Positions 10,071 through 18,079 of a DNA stretch of 64,000 nt are shown in pieces (within the stretch, counting starts at the first letter, position 1; each line of letters begins with the position of its first letter). The translations under genes were made by a program, and so were the position numbers. The stretch comes from Candidatus Obscuribacterales bacterium. GTDB lineage: Bacteria > Cyanobacteriota > Vampirovibrionia > Obscuribacterales > Obscuribacteraceae. Location of the stretch: positions 30,340-94,339 of the forward strand of contig JAIEQI010000057.1 in assembly GCA_019747875.1 (NCBI GenBank), in the 5' to 3' direction. The notes below the pieces were generated by a model that made no database searches, had not been told where the DNA came from, and saw nothing but the letters and a program-made list of their open reading frames with translations.

Positions 10071-10568
10071 TTAGTGTGGAATTTTACTCTGTTTCCTAAA
10101 TGCCCACGGAGCGCGGGGATCGCTGTGCGACCATAGTCCTACCTTTGCTTTGCGGGCTGTCGTTTCGAGTGCACGTTTCTCCAAGTCTTTCGAATATTGT
10201 TCGTAAAACCAGGCGAATCCGTTGCTCAGCAGTAGATTATTCAAATTTTTTCCATTTGGCAGGATAACTTCGCCAATCGTTCGTTTATATCGGTCAAAGC
10301 CGACGGATATAACTTTCACTTTCTTAGCAAAGGCAAATTTCGCTGTAAAAGCTTTTGCCTGTTGTCCAAAATCCTGAGATTTTTCGGGGCAGTCTATTCC
10401 GCTCAAACGGATCTTTCGTTGTTCGCCTTGGAACAAGACAGTGATGGTGTCACCGTCGCTGACACCAATAACTTTGCCTCTAAATTCTTCTGAAAACGTG
10501 GCGGGAACAGCATTCACCGCAATAATCCATGCGGCGAGTGTTCGCAGTAATTTTCGTTTTCGTTTCAT
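10071..10568 (-). CDS. Secreted staphylococcal-nuclease-like (SNase) enzyme
   Basis: From the ATG at 10568 the protein is 165 aa and begins with a Lys/Arg-rich signal peptide (MKRKRKLLRTLAAWIIAVNA). The SNase fold follows with GVSDGDTITV (D38/D40), IRLSGIDCPE (R54, D59, E62) and DRYKRTIGEV (R93/R96), matching the calcium-binding and catalytic Asp/Arg/Glu set of thermonucleases. The C-terminal GLWSHSDPRAPWAFR is also typical. An in-frame ATG at 10604 adds 12 residues ahead of the signal peptide and is less likely. Expected activity is calcium-dependent cleavage of DNA/RNA outside the cytoplasm. Confidence 0.9.
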   Translation of the reverse strand: MKRKRKLLRTLAAWIIAVNAVPATFSEEFRGKVIGVSDGDTITVLFQGEQRKIRLSGIDCPEKSQDFGQQAKAFTAKFAFAKKVKVISVGFDRYKRTIGEVILPNGKNLNNLLLSNGFAWFYEQYSKDLEKRALETTARKAKVGLWSHSDPRAPWAFRKQSKIPH

Positions 10569-10747
10569 CAATTCGGATCTCTGTGCCACTATACCAGATG
10601 GCACTTTTTACCCAAATTTTCCGACTTTATATCGGCACAGGAACTATTTTTGGTCGTACAATCCGATGAACAAATATCGACTGGCTATCGAATCGCCAAT
10701 TCCAACTATCGAAACGCGGAAGGCTGTTTCCTCAAGACGGCGCAGAA

Positions 10748-11710
10748 TTATTTTGCGCCGTCCAGCGCGCTTTCTGCAGCGGCAAATAAAGCTTTGGTGA
10801 ACGAAGATATCTCTCGCAACTCCTCTTTACCGAGTTTATGACGAGAGCTCGATTTCAACTCTCTTTCCAGGCTGGCTGCGGTCACCTTATCCTCTTTCTT
10901 CTCGGATTGAGTGCCTAAGTAGATCCAGATCGCAGCTTGAGCGATCTTTCGCGCTCTCATAGCGGGATAAACAGGTGCATCCGCGAATCCATTTTTCTGT
11001 TCAAGCTGCTCAGCACTCTTGATGATCTGCTTTATTTTCAGGCTCTCTTTCGCATCGGAAAACTGGCCCAATGTGTAGTCCGCGCCCTTAGAAGGAGGTG
11101 GCTTTATCGATTTTCTGGAAACGCAAAATGTCTCTATCGTTAGCAGTTTCATCTCATTGGGTGCAAGCTGGATAAATGGTTCTTTCCCATTCACCATGTT
11201 TTGGAACTCAGCGGGAGCTGGCGAACGGAAGAAGGAATATGCCGGCAAGGTGCATGACACCGGTCGTGGGGTCAAATTCCGCAATGCCAGGAAACAATTT
11301 AGTGGATCATTGTTAGGACTGGACAGAGACTCCACCCTCACTTTTCCGCTTGCCGATACCTGCTCCAGCGTTTGTGCTGCTTCGCTCCCGCTTACGGGAC
11401 CCACTGTTATTGAGGTGATCCCGACGCCTGCACTGTTGTTTTTGTCCGGTGCGTTTGATCGATTAGGACTGGTCAATAGTGCTTGGTCTTCGTTCGCAGG
11501 AGTTCGACCTCGCTTGCTGCTGATTCCCGATGCTCGAAGAGCTGAGAGGTCTGAAGCGAAAAGAGAACTAATTTTACTTTCAGCTGACTTAGTCTGTGTC
11601 TTTCCGTTCGCGTCGTTTTTCTCAGCGCACTGAGCCTGACTGAGTCCCTGCAGCACTACAAGTAAAATTGATGGAATGGTTCGACGTATCAAGCAAGTTT
11701 TCTCTATCAA
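10748..11710 (-). CDS. Secreted hypothetical protein
   Basis: The 320-aa protein has a signal peptide (IPSILLVVLQGLSQAQCA), a Ser/Asn/Lys-rich disordered region (about 30-130), a beta-rich middle domain (residues about 130-215, with CFLALRNLTPRPVSCTLPAY, LAPNEMKLLTIETFCVS and DYTLGQF) and a helical C-terminus (about 220-320). The middle domain looks like an all-beta module that could pair two cysteines. I do not recognise the family. The gene is alone on this strand, about 140 bp upstream of the SNase gene. Confidence 0.65.
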   Translation of the reverse strand: MIEKTCLIRRTIPSILLVVLQGLSQAQCAEKNDANGKTQTKSAESKISSLFASDLSALRASGISSKRGRTPANEDQALLTSPNRSNAPDKNNSAGVGITSITVGPVSGSEAAQTLEQVSASGKVRVESLSSPNNDPLNCFLALRNLTPRPVSCTLPAYSFFRSPAPAEFQNMVNGKEPFIQLAPNEMKLLTIETFCVSRKSIKPPPSKGADYTLGQFSDAKESLKIKQIIKSAEQLEQKNGFADAPVYPAMRARKIAQAAIWIYLGTQSEKKEDKVTAASLERELKSSSRHKLGKEELREISSFTKALFAAAESALDGAK

Positions 11711-11902
11711 CTTTTCCAGAATACACCAAATTGAATATCATTTCTTGTTGAAATTGCGGCGGATTTTGAAGGACAGATCGAGCGGACCACTAATTGGATT
11801 TGATCGGAAAGAATCGCTCTTCATATCGTTTAGCGGAGCGCTGGGACGCCTGCGTGTCGCCGGCATCGCAAGACCAATCGCTCGATCTGACTAAGTCACA
11901 AG

Positions 11903-12091
11903 CTAGCATCCGTAGGTGCACATGCTTGTTTGTGGGCAGCTTTGCGTACATCCGCGAGTAATTACGTTAGCGTCGCTGCCTGCACCACCGATATTTGCAC
12001 CCATATTATTAGTATTTGCAAGGGTTCTTTTCTTCGGCAGTGGCTTCCGCTGTTTTCTTTGTTGTTCGTTTTCAAAACTTACTTTATTCAT
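11903..12091 (-). CDS. Small Cys-rich peptide with two CTxxC repeats (RiPP-like)
   Basis: A 62-aa peptide starts at 12091 with a good Shine-Dalgarno (GAGG, 9 nt before ATG); an ATG at 12106 overlaps that site and is unlikely. The first half is strongly basic and polar (EQQRKQRKPLPKKRT). A Gly-Gly-Ala at residues 35-37 resembles a double-glycine leader cleavage site. The last 15 residues are CTQSC-PQTSM-CTYGC, two CTxxC units placed symmetrically (C-x3-C-x5-C-x3-C). Leader plus Cys/Thr/Ser-rich core is the layout of a ribosomally made modified peptide, but a metal-binding microprotein is equally possible. No radical SAM, LanM, YcaO or C39 transporter gene is visible in the window. It lies 80 bp downstream of the 93-aa gene on the same strand. 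Confidence 0.6.
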   Translation of the reverse strand: MNKVSFENEQQRKQRKPLPKKRTLANTNNMGANIGGAGSDANVITRGCTQSCPQTSMCTYGC

Positions 12092-12171
12092 GATCGTTAT
12101 CCTCATTTGCTTTATGGGAGGAGAATAACGATCTGCTGTGAGGAAACAGTGAGCTTTGCCAGAAGAAATTA

Positions 12172-12453
12172 TCAGGGATCGTAAATACTAGGTTCTCTGT
12201 CGTAGCCATCGACCACCCACCAGGGCGTCCCTGGCTTTCCGCCATCTGGTTTGAACCCGAAGCGAGCGGCGAAGTTAACGTGCAGTGTTTTCTTTCGTGC
12301 CGCTGATTCGATTGCCGCAATTCCGAATACTGATGTCTCGTCAGTGCCTGGTGCTTTGTTCAGTACAAGTGGTGGTGGTGGTGGAAGAATTGCGCTAACG
12401 GAAAGAGCGTACACAAGCGTTTTTGTTATGCTGATCTTCGTTTTCAGTTGCAT
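12172..12453 (-). CDS. Small probably exported protein
   Basis: The 93-aa protein begins with a signal-like segment (KISITKTLVYALSVSAIL), then a Pro stretch, and ends with an aromatic/Asp-rich tail (GTPWWVVDGYDREPSIYDP). Its ATG lies 3 bp after the stop of the 90-aa gene, within the sequence GGTAGAGAATG, so the two are almost certainly translated from one message. It belongs to no family I recognise. Together with the 90-aa gene and the Cys-rich peptide it forms a three-gene small-protein cassette. Confidence 0.5.
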   Translation of the reverse strand: MQLKTKISITKTLVYALSVSAILPPPPPLVLNKAPGTDETSVFGIAAIESAARKKTLHVNFAARFGFKPDGGKPGTPWWVVDGYDREPSIYDP

Positions 12454-12456
12454 TCT

Positions 12457-12729
12457 CTACCTGCCATACTTTCGATAGCGCTCGCGGTCTTCGTTGAACC
12501 AGATCCGCGCCATGTCTCGCATGAATTGTCCGCTTTCCATATACTGTTGATAGAGGGCTTTGTCGTGTTCCATTTGGGCAAGTTGATCCCTGTATCCAGG
12601 TTCTATGTGATCCTGAAGGGTCTTAGCTTTTGCGCGAATGGAGGCTTCACCGCCTGTGGTGCGCATGCATTGTTCCAACAGGTTGTGTCCATCCAAATAT
12701 TTGCCAACCGAAATGAACATACAAGCCAT
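12457..12729 (-). CDS. Small helical protein, first gene of small-protein cassette
   Basis: The 90-aa protein is mostly charged helix (QDHIEPGYRDQLAQMEHDKA, FNEDRERYRKYGR) with a short N-terminal segment containing two Cys. The ATG at 12729 has AGG 8 nt upstream and a TATATA-like element about 20 nt upstream. The gene is followed 3 bp later by the 93-aa gene. No family recognised. Amino-acid composition and tight spacing support real coding, but the start is less certain. Confidence 0.5.
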   Translation of the reverse strand: MACMFISVGKYLDGHNLLEQCMRTTGGEASIRAKAKTLQDHIEPGYRDQLAQMEHDKALYQQYMESGQFMRDMARIWFNEDRERYRKYGR

Positions 12730-12897
12730 ACAAAACGCCTATATATGGATTGTCAGAATTCGGAAGCGAAGTTCCCTCTCAAATTTGGCAAACTCTTGGC
12801 TGGTGAGGGTTTCGTAATTCTCCCACTGACAGTGGGCCGCCGTTAGATTAGTATCTTTTCAGGGTGGTTGGCTAGGTGTTCGTTAAAGGTACTGGTA

Positions 12898-13647
12898 ATG
12901 GAAAAAGATCATGTTAATCAGAAGGCGCTCGCCCAGAATGAGGTTACATTAGCGGCGTTAAGAGCTCCGGCATTGGAGTTATTGCAAAAGGGAATTGAAT
13001 CCTCATATTCAAGCCAAGCCACTAAAACAGACCGTGGGCTGGAAGTCACAACGGTAAATGATAACGACAGCAAGCATGTGCCAAATTTGCTGATCGTTGA
13101 TGGTAAGACGAAATCAGAAAGCGGACTGTTCAATGTAGCTCTGCACGGCGACTTCAATATCACACACAAGTCGGCCCGTGGACAGTGGCAGGAGAAAGCC
13201 ACATTTGATCTGGTTGGAAGCCATTGGGATCATATTTGGGGCCGCGATGATAAGTTCAATGCGTCAATAAAGAGAATGAATGCAGAAGGAAAAGCATTCC
13301 AGATTTATGCGCCAGCTATTACTGAAGAGCAAGACCGCTTAGATCCTAATGGACAACCGATTCGTATAGCAAAACTAGCTGGGGATCAACCAAATGCAGG
13401 CATCGAAAATATTGCCAGCCGTGGTGACCGCCGGTTCCTCACTGAATACATCGTGGACAACAAACTGAGCTTCAACGAATCGAGAACACAATATCCAGCT
13501 ATGTGGGAGCGCCGAACCGTGGTTCGCGATCTTCAAGGGAAAGTTCTCGGCATCATGTACCAGGACTACAAACTTGACGGCAACGGCGATATCACGTCAG
13601 TGAGCACCAGCGCGCGCAAGCCAATGAAATTGCGCCAGGGTAACTAA
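12898..13647 (+). CDS. Hypothetical protein (249 aa)
   Basis: The ATG at 12898 has AGG at 8-nt spacing; the open frame extends ten codons further upstream without ribosome-site support. The protein lacks a signal peptide. After a helical N-terminus (about 1-40) it looks beta-rich, with short polar strands (GLFNVALHGDFNITHKSAR, WERRTVVRDLQGKVLGIMY). I do not recognise it. It is divergent from the small-protein cassette, with a CCCACT-GAC-AGTGGG hairpin (12822-12836) in the gap. The neighbouring EF-hand/calpain protein also lacks a signal peptide; whether the two work together is unknown. Confidence 0.65.
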   Translation: MEKDHVNQKALAQNEVTLAALRAPALELLQKGIESSYSSQATKTDRGLEVTTVNDNDSKHVPNLLIVDGKTKSESGLFNVALHGDFNITHKSARGQWQEKATFDLVGSHWDHIWGRDDKFNASIKRMNAEGKAFQIYAPAITEEQDRLDPNGQPIRIAKLAGDQPNAGIENIASRGDRRFLTEYIVDNKLSFNESRTQYPAMWERRTVVRDLQGKVLGIMYQDYKLDGNGDITSVSTSARKPMKLRQGN

Positions 13648-13783
13648 GATCCCCTCGGTAGTGTCGGCATTTCGCATAGATATGAATAGCATCCGTGATG
13701 TGGTGCTTAACTTGAGTACTTGCACAATCATGCAGTATGCATCCCTGGATTCGCTCAGTCGATAAGGCTCTTCTGCACATTTC

Positions 13784-13812
13784 TTGCAGGCGGGCGTTCA
13801 TCCTATTATATT
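13784..13812 (+). promoter_or_regulatory. Candidate sigma70-type promoter for the EF-hand/calpain gene
   Basis: TTGCAG (13784-13789), a 17-bp spacer and TATATT (13807-13812) form a good -35/-10 pair. Transcription would begin near 13819, giving a leader of about 100 nt. The leader contains a hairpin, CACGTT-T-CG with loop TTCAG and CG-AACGTG (13864-13885). This argues against a start codon at 13784 and for the ATG at 13922. Confidence 0.45.
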
Positions 13813-13921
13813 CACCGGGAGACTTCTAAGAGATCGCTTTCTAGCTGATTTCTGTGGAACACGCACGTTTCGTTCAGCGAACGTGTCTTTACTATGGTTG
13901 TCTAAAGGTCGATCCTTCATC

Positions 13922-16210
13922 ATGACCAAAGAGATAGCAGACAAGCGCGATGCCGCGCCTAATTCTGAACATGCTGAGAATGAGACTGAGAAAAGTGATG
14001 AGTCTCTCTTCGGACGCGTTATGGATGAGCGACTTCTTCCGCCGTTGAAGTTGTCTAACGAGTCAGATTCGACTTCTGATTCCACGAAATTGAAAAGTGG
14101 TCAAGCTGATGCCTCCGCACTCCCTGCTGGCACTGATAGCAACGCTTCCATCGAGGCGAAAATCAGCAAGGTATTTTCTGAGTTGCCAAAAAGCAACATC
14201 TTCGTTTCGGCCAGTGGAGCTGCAATGGCGATCGCAAACGCGTTGGCTAACAATCCGAGGATGCTTGATGCATTAAAGGACATCAAGCCTGTGATCACGC
14301 CAACTGTAGTTGATCAGATGAGGTCTGTCGTTGAGGGACTGGAGCAACGATTGAACGAGGCGGCACCTTATGAGTTGCCTCCAAAATTCTTTGAACAGAA
14401 GGACGTGAAAACACTTGATACTGTCCGCAAGCACATGGAGACTTTGTCGAATGCCGGTGTGATTGGAGCTGATGTCGGGCTGAAAGTTAGTGAGATGCCC
14501 GAGTTCAGTAACGAAAAAATCGCCGCGAGGTTAGCTGCTCGGCAACATGACTTAATCGATATCGCCAAGATCGAGCAGGTGATGCAGAACTCAGACCATA
14601 ATGATGGGATCATGAACCGGCTACTTTCGCCTGTTGATGCTGACCTCGAAAAACGCCAAGCTGCCCAAAAGCTAAACGAGAAGGAGAATGTTCGCGGTCG
14701 CGAAAACGAACCGCAGCTGGTGTCACCTGAAAAGCCGGAAAGCAAACCGGCAGACAAAGCTTCCCAAAAAGATTATCGCGAAGAACCGAAAAGTCTTAAG
14801 GATGAAGCATCCAAAGATGCCAAGCCAGAAGGAGGCAAAGCTGGAAAGGAGGAAGCATCGAAGGATGCTAAGCCTGAAGTACTTCTGCTCAATCAAAAGG
14901 ACTTTGCGGAAGTTGCAAAAAGAGTATTCGACAAGATAGACAAAGATGGATCTGGAAAAATTACGCGGGATGAGATCTACAAGGCTATAGAAGATCCCAC
15001 AATAACAGGGCAGGACGCACAGGCCTTGACCGCAATGTACACAAACTTTAGGAGTCTTGCAAACCTGGCAGGAAAGCAAGGAATTTTCGAATGGAGTGGT
15101 ATCACAAAAGCAGACCTCGATAAGGTATCTGAAGTGGCATCCCGGCAGCAAACAAGAGTAGATGATGCTTACAGAATGGAAGCCTGGGCCAAGAGCAACA
15201 TGCACCTGTTCGATCGCTCGGGGAATGGTAAACTTAACTTTCGAGAGATTGATGCTGCTCTTCGAGACCCCAAAATCTCAGATTACGACAAGCAAAATCT
15301 GCAGTTGGTGAGAGACAATTACCAGAAGATTGGGCCTGATGGTCAAGCTGGAGTGTCGCTTAAAGCGATAGAAGAATACACTTCCAAAGTTTATCAAACA
15401 AACGAAGGCAAGCTCATTGCAGTACTATCGGCTTCGGCGTGGCAGACCGCGCGCTCACAGAGACCTGAAATCAGTCGTGATCTGTATGGCGACAGCAAGG
15501 ATCCGCTCAATAGCATAGTTCCAGACGCGATTAAGCAGGGCACAATCGGCAACTGTTATTTTCATGCCTCGCTGGCAGCTGTTGCTAAGTCAAATCCTCA
15601 GCTAATAAAGGATATGATCAAAGACAATGGCGACGGCACCTACACTGTTACTTTCCCTGGAGCAAAGGATGAACCGATCACTGTGAAAGCGCCGACAGAA
15701 GCAGAGCAAGGTCTCTACAACAGAGGCAGCGAACATGGAACCTGGGCAAACGTACTAGAGAAAGCGTATGGACAATACTCTCAAACGTTCTATCGCCGCG
15801 GTCTTTTTAATCCTACCGGAGGAAACACCCCTGCCGAAGGCGGAGATGGTGGTGGCAGGCCAGAAGGTGTGATGAAACTTCTCACTGGCAGTTCCACCGA
15901 CACCGATATGCTTTTGATTAACAGCCAGTCCTCAATCGCGAGAAAATTGGAAGATGCCTTTTCTTCCGTGCCACCAAAAGCAGTAGCAGCCGGAATTAAT
16001 AACTTGTTCTTCTGGAATACGACTTCTGACGGCTTCTATGCAGCCCATGCCTATTCAGTTACGGGCTTCAAACCAGACGGAAAGGGCGGCGGCATGGTGA
16101 CGATTCGCAATCCATGGGCGGGTGAAGATGGAACAACTCAAGGGACCATAAGCATTCCGCTTGAGAAATTCATCAAAAACTTTTCCCAAATAATTTTTGA
16201 ATACCGATAG
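13922..16210 (+). CDS. EF-hand and calpain-like cysteine protease
   Basis: From ATG 13922 the protein is 762 aa. After a Glu/Lys/Ser-rich N-terminal third it has two canonical EF-hands, FDKIDKDGSGKITRDEI and FDRSGNGKLNFREID (about 335-455). A calpain-type (C2) protease core follows: QGTIGNCYF with Gln539 and Cys545, His709 in AAHAYSVTGF and Asn730 in IRNPWAGEDG, the expected Cys-His-Asn triad. No signal peptide is visible. In animal calpains the EF-hands follow the protease; here they precede it. I infer a calcium-regulated protease acting inside the cell or exported by a non-Sec route. The open frame reaches 13784, but the promoter there makes 13922 the better start. Confidence 0.85.
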   Translation: MTKEIADKRDAAPNSEHAENETEKSDESLFGRVMDERLLPPLKLSNESDSTSDSTKLKSGQADASALPAGTDSNASIEAKISKVFSELPKSNIFVSASGAAMAIANALANNPRMLDALKDIKPVITPTVVDQMRSVVEGLEQRLNEAAPYELPPKFFEQKDVKTLDTVRKHMETLSNAGVIGADVGLKVSEMPEFSNEKIAARLAARQHDLIDIAKIEQVMQNSDHNDGIMNRLLSPVDADLEKRQAAQKLNEKENVRGRENEPQLVSPEKPESKPADKASQKDYREEPKSLKDEASKDAKPEGGKAGKEEASKDAKPEVLLLNQKDFAEVAKRVFDKIDKDGSGKITRDEIYKAIEDPTITGQDAQALTAMYTNFRSLANLAGKQGIFEWSGITKADLDKVSEVASRQQTRVDDAYRMEAWAKSNMHLFDRSGNGKLNFREIDAALRDPKISDYDKQNLQLVRDNYQKIGPDGQAGVSLKAIEEYTSKVYQTNEGKLIAVLSASAWQTARSQRPEISRDLYGDSKDPLNSIVPDAIKQGTIGNCYFHASLAAVAKSNPQLIKDMIKDNGDGTYTVTFPGAKDEPITVKAPTEAEQGLYNRGSEHGTWANVLEKAYGQYSQTFYRRGLFNPTGGNTPAEGGDGGGRPEGVMKLLTGSSTDTDMLLINSQSSIARKLEDAFSSVPPKAVAAGINNLFFWNTTSDGFYAAHAYSVTGFKPDGKGGGMVTIRNPWAGEDGTTQGTISIPLEKFIKNFSQIIFEYR

Positions 16211-16341
16211 TTAGAAAATGCAAAGCCTTGGTTTCCCAAGCTTAGCTGCGCGATTTGCTGGTTATTCTGCTTCTTGTTTCCATTGATTTGAACTTGATAA
16301 ACTGTCACAGATCATAATATTGGTGTAGTGGAAAAATATCC

Positions 16342-16929
16342 ATGAAATTAAAAAGGAATGCAACTTTGGCAGCGTTGTTTTTGCTTCTCTATCTGAGAGC
16401 TTCATCGCCTGCGTTTGCCGATACTGGTGCCTCGACGATACCTGACAGTGTCAAACAATTTGCTGGTGATACATTTCCATTGATGCCCGCCGATTTGGAA
16501 GGCATTCCCAATGCAGATAGGGCTTACCTAAAGGGACTGTTTTCTCTTATTCTTGAGTCGGCAAACGCGCGCTTGACCTTGACCAACGCCATGTCTGTAG
16601 GGCAGAGCGGATTGGTCGATCCTTTTGTGCTCAAGACCAGGCAGCTCAAACTCAAATTCTTGGAATTGACCGATAGCGGAGCCGCAGCGCAATTGAAAGG
16701 CGATGTCCCAGCTGTGCTTGATATTCAAGCGAAGGTTCTAAAACGAGCTGCAGATACAAAACAGCCGCTTTCCGATTGTGTCAAATCCCCTGAACTTCTG
16801 GAGGCACAAACGCGCATAAGTGGCATGTGGAACTTGCTTCAGAATAAGTACAGCGGCATGTCACCGGAAGTTAAAGCTGCTATGCAACAGTACCTTAACC
16901 TGCTTGATATGAGACGACTTGGCCGTTAA
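16342..16929 (+). CDS. Secreted helical protein, unknown function
   Basis: The 195-aa protein has a signal peptide (MKLKRNATLAALFLLLYLRA, cleavage probably after FADT or nearby) followed by an almost entirely helical domain with one Cys. GGA lies 9 nt before the ATG. No catalytic motif or recognised family. It is 131 bp downstream of the EF-hand/calpain gene and could be a separately transcribed partner. Confidence 0.7.
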   Translation: MKLKRNATLAALFLLLYLRASSPAFADTGASTIPDSVKQFAGDTFPLMPADLEGIPNADRAYLKGLFSLILESANARLTLTNAMSVGQSGLVDPFVLKTRQLKLKFLELTDSGAAAQLKGDVPAVLDIQAKVLKRAADTKQPLSDCVKSPELLEAQTRISGMWNLLQNKYSGMSPEVKAAMQQYLNLLDMRRLGR

Positions 16930-17003
16930 TGCTCGGCCGTAAACAGCGGAGGCGTTGAGCTGAGCGAGTTTAAATGTGATCGCAGGGTTGGTGTTGCGCC
17001 AAT

Positions 17004-17023
17004 GGGCTCAATCCCTTGAGCCC
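17004..17023. other. Hairpin between convergent genes
   Basis: GGGCTCAA, loop TCCC, TTGAGCCC is a perfect 8-bp stem, followed on the plus strand by CCCC-ACT-GGGG (17023-17033). It lies between the end of the secreted helical protein and the end of the minus-strand 54-aa peptide. There is no U-tract on either strand, so it is not a classical Rho-independent terminator. Confidence 0.5.
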
Positions 17024-17042
17024 CCCACTGGGGTAGCTGCGA

Positions 17043-17207
17043 TTATGCTTGATAAGGCTTCCAGGTCACCTGACAAATTCCATTGTTGCAAGCTGGAGTC
17101 TGGCTATTGGCTCGTTGATTCTTTTGTTCCGAACGTGCAGTTTCGGAATACGCTTGCGAGCGATTGCTCTTATTTTTCTCTGGCGAATTAGAATTTGCGT
17201 TTTTCAT
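17043..17207 (-). CDS. Short Cys-containing peptide (54 aa)
   Basis: The frame starts at ATG 17207 and encodes 54 residues: a Lys/Asn/Ser/Gln-rich first 38 residues and a distinct tail ACNNGICQVTWKPYQA with C40 and C45. A purine-rich stretch (AAGGAAGAAGG) precedes the ATG and a TATAAT lies at 17249-17244, about 37 nt upstream, so it has its own plausible promoter. The layout (polar leader, short Cys-bearing tail) resembles the 62-aa peptide at 11903-12091, although the sequences are not alike. It could be a modified-peptide precursor, a small metal-binding protein or a chance frame. Confidence 0.45.
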   Translation of the reverse strand: MKNANSNSPEKNKSNRSQAYSETARSEQKNQRANSQTPACNNGICQVTWKPYQA

Positions 17208-17398
17208 AGTGGGTGCCTTGCCTTCTTCCTTATCCTGCCCATGATTATAAGGTTCTAATCAAGGCTTGAAATGGGTAAAAATACGAAGTCTGCTGTGGAA
17301 TTCGACAGTTTTTTTGAAATTTTGCCACCTTTCTTGCTCCGGCGGAAACTGCGAAAATGCTTACTGGTTTTGGCTTTTACCTCGTGTGTAGACAAAAG

Positions 17399-18046
17399 AT
17401 GATCGATTCCGGCAAGAAAATCTTCGAAAATAAGTTCTGGCATCTTTTGCTGGGGAGCTTACTGCTTACCGTTTTATCCGGATGCTCAGCTAGCAAACCG
17501 GATGGCCCCGAAGCGACGATGGATCGTGACGCCGCTCGCCAAAAGTTAATGCAAAGAAAGGCTGCAGCAGCTGAGCTGCAGCAACGAGAAGCGGAACAGC
17601 AGCGATTAGCCGAAGAAAAAGCGGCAGCTGAAGAGGCTCGCCGGCAAGAAGAAGCAAATCGTCCCCACTATGATCCTCAGCGACTGCAAATGGCTGCGAA
17701 GGTCCGCCAGTGGCAGAACGTGACGATTCCAGATTTCAACATTAACTGCTGGCTTAAGAGTACCTGGGTCGATGGAAAAATGAATCTGCGGCTGGCATTG
17801 GTCGGCGATAAGACTGCCCTGCGTATATTTCAAGGAAAATGGCCGTTCTTTCGATTGATTTTCACGGATGGAATTGGAAACAACCTGCATCAAGCATGGT
17901 TGCGTTCTTCTGATCTCCATTGGGCAGATAGCCTGAAGAATAGTGGTGCGCCCACGTTGGAGTTTGAATCATCGACTGAGGTTCCGCTCAATATTTATGA
18001 ATCATGCGTTGCTTGGAACCTCAAATGGGAAGAGCAAATGCAGTAA
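17399..18046 (+). CDS. Lipoprotein with coiled-coil linker
   Basis: From ATG 17399 the protein is 215 aa. It has a lipoprotein signal (FWHLLLGSLLLTVLSGC, lipobox LSGC), an Ala/Glu/Gln/Lys/Arg coiled-coil (about 45-95), then a compact C-terminal domain rich in Trp (CWLKSTWVDGKMNLRLALVG, FFRLIFTDGIGNNLHQAWL) that looks like an all-beta module. A further in-frame ATG lies at 17357, but starting at 17399 puts the basic n-region correctly before the lipobox. It is probably membrane-anchored with the domain held off the membrane by the coil. Family unknown. Confidence 0.7.
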   Translation: MIDSGKKIFENKFWHLLLGSLLLTVLSGCSASKPDGPEATMDRDAARQKLMQRKAAAAELQQREAEQQRLAEEKAAAEEARRQEEANRPHYDPQRLQMAAKVRQWQNVTIPDFNINCWLKSTWVDGKMNLRLALVGDKTALRIFQGKWPFFRLIFTDGIGNNLHQAWLRSSDLHWADSLKNSGAPTLEFESSTEVPLNIYESCVAWNLKWEEQMQ

Positions 18047-18079
18047 CGAAGCTGTTAGCGAAGGGAGTATGCGTTTTAA

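Noticed and set aside
12084..12320. 78-aa minus-strand frame overlapping the 93-aa gene
   Set aside because: Overlaps two better supported frames and includes the ribosome site of the Cys-rich peptide.
16296..16303. CTGTCAC upstream of the secreted protein at 16342 as another PhoB-like box
   Set aside because: Only one heptamer; the sequence 11 bp upstream (AACTTGA) does not match.
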